A stretch of 64,000 nt of DNA from NCBI RefSeq assembly GCF_001404985.1, contig NZ_JRLF01000006.1, positions 186,001 to 250,000 of the forward strand, read 5' to 3'. The position numbers were made by a program, and so were the translations under genes. Source of the DNA: Flavobacterium aquidurense (GTDB lineage: Bacteria > Bacteroidota > Bacteroidia > Flavobacteriales > Flavobacteriaceae). The first letter of the stretch is position 1. The number at the start of each line of letters is the position of its first letter. Shown here piece by piece: positions 63,547 through 64,000 of this stretch. Under the pieces are notes generated by a model. The model had not been told where the DNA came from. It searched no databases and saw only the letters and a list, made by a program, of their open reading frames with translations.

Positions 63547-63795
63547 GTAGAGACGCACAGCAGTGCGTGTACGTTCCAATTATCTATATTTTATGTTAGA
63601 CGCACTGCTGTGCGTCTCTACGATCAATCTTTGTCGCTTTGCAACTATCTCCAATTTCCATATCATATGTTAGACGCACTGCTGTGTGTCTCTACGATCA
63701 ATCTTTGTCGCTTTGCAACTATCACCAATTTCCATATCATATGTTAGACGCACTGCTGTGCGTCTCTACGGTCAATCTTTGTCGCTTTGAACCTT
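63547..63795. repeat. REP-like array with 74-bp period
   Basis: Four palindromic units lie at 63547-63572 (inverted relative to the rest), 63595-63621, 63669-63695 and 63743-63769. The last three start exactly 74 bp apart and share the spacer CAATCTTTGTCGCTTTG and the run up to TTTCCATATCATAT. The first two form an inverted REPIN-like pair with a 22-nt spacer. Small frames open across this region are artefacts. Confidence 0.85.
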
Positions 63796-63806
63796 TGAAC
63801 CTTTCC

Positions 63807-64000
63807 TCAATCTATAAAACTAACCGGTTCTAAATCTTTTTCTTCTTCTTCGGTAAAAATGCGGTATTCAATTTGAAATGTTTTTTTTAATGGGGTTTCT
63901 AATGAAAAACCTCCTACTCCAAATGCATCAATTACTTTCAATGTAAAATGGGCATGTTTCCAATATTCGAATAAATCCTTATCTACCCAAAATTCTGTAT
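63807..64000 (-). CDS. DUF779 protein, C-terminal part (cut at right edge)
   Basis: I read this frame by hand on the minus strand. The 64 visible residues include LFEYWKHAHFTLKVIDAFG, GGFSLETPLKKTF and YRIFTEEEE, ending FID and a TGA at 63809-63807. These match the C-terminal end of DUF779 (EYWKHTQ..., GFSLE.P, RLFTEEE). The function of the family is unknown, but it is usually coded beside an aldehyde dehydrogenase, which should lie beyond the right edge. It is convergent with the AraC gene. Confidence 0.8.
   Translation of the reverse strand, partial: TEFWVDKDLFEYWKHAHFTLKVIDAFGVGGFSLETPLKKTFQIEYRIFTEEEEKDLEPVSFID

Noticed and set aside
63547..63769. CRISPR array
   Set aside because: The unit period is constant, but the 'spacers' are near-identical to each other and the repeat is a palindrome in both orientations. 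No cas genes are present.
63538..63833. Two open frames of 69 and 64 codons on the + strand
   Set aside because: They are read entirely through the REP palindromes and 74-bp repeats, with repeated residues VETHSSA and DALLCVST, and overlap each other. They are artefacts of the array.

Overview
The window is AT-rich chromosomal DNA from a member of the Bacteroidota, most likely a Flavobacterium. The evidence is gene content: a PorX response regulator with a PglZ-type domain, an LpxC-FabZ fusion, a MutS2 without an Smr domain, CarboxypepD_reg-like secreted proteins, and many Sec signal peptides or lipoprotein signals. Several genes also have the Bacteroidota promoter pattern (TTG, about 18-21 nt, TAnnTTTG). 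I see no rRNA, tRNA, CRISPR array, prophage or IS element. The only transposase-like gene is a RAYT.

Layout. 1-1100: start of a histidine operon (hisG, cut at the left edge, transcribed leftward) behind a complete attenuator with a His-rich leader peptide. 1166-3232: a response regulator/histidine kinase pair. 3421-13284: mostly unlinked envelope and hypothetical genes (LtaS-like sulfatase-fold enzyme, S1/P1 nuclease, YeiH-type transporter with a LysR regulator, a large vWA-like membrane protein). 13432-22488: leftward housekeeping block with fabG, a GIY-YIG-like small protein, sucD, an NTF2-like protein, a second LpxD-like acyltransferase, efp, lpxA, lpxC-fabZ, lpxD and an HD-domain hydrolase; this is the lipid A first-steps cluster. 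22711-26993: rightward porX, tsaE, GNAT, alanine dehydrogenase and a DUF4258-like gene. 27052-41037: DNA repair, translation and replication genes (ung, mutS2, ettA, holA, a UvrD/PcrA helicase) plus a glycosyltransferase, an OmpA-type lipoprotein and a Sua5/YciO protein. 41553-52812: TSUP exporter, patatin, M1 peptidase, the RAYT, an ATP-pyrophosphatase, small hypotheticals and recG. 53180-55361: a three-gene leftward cluster of an Aer-type PAS protein, a membrane protein with a degenerate histidine-kinase dimerisation domain, and a thioredoxin-fold protein. 55922-61549: an RND efflux operon (adaptor, pump, outer-membrane factor), followed by a bestrophin and an AraC regulator. The right edge cuts a DUF779 gene.

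The intergenic DNA is unusually rich in interspersed repeats. There are REP-like palindromes, both inside the RAYT reading frame and in a 74-bp-period array 16 kb away. There is also a 103-bp inverted-repeat element, two copies of a bipartite structured element, and several degenerate periodic families. The two strongest observations are the his attenuator, whose pairing logic can be read from the sequence, and the RAYT gene carrying an inverted pair of its probable REP substrate inside its own coding sequence.

All functional names rest on motif recognition by eye. No database search or folding program was run.
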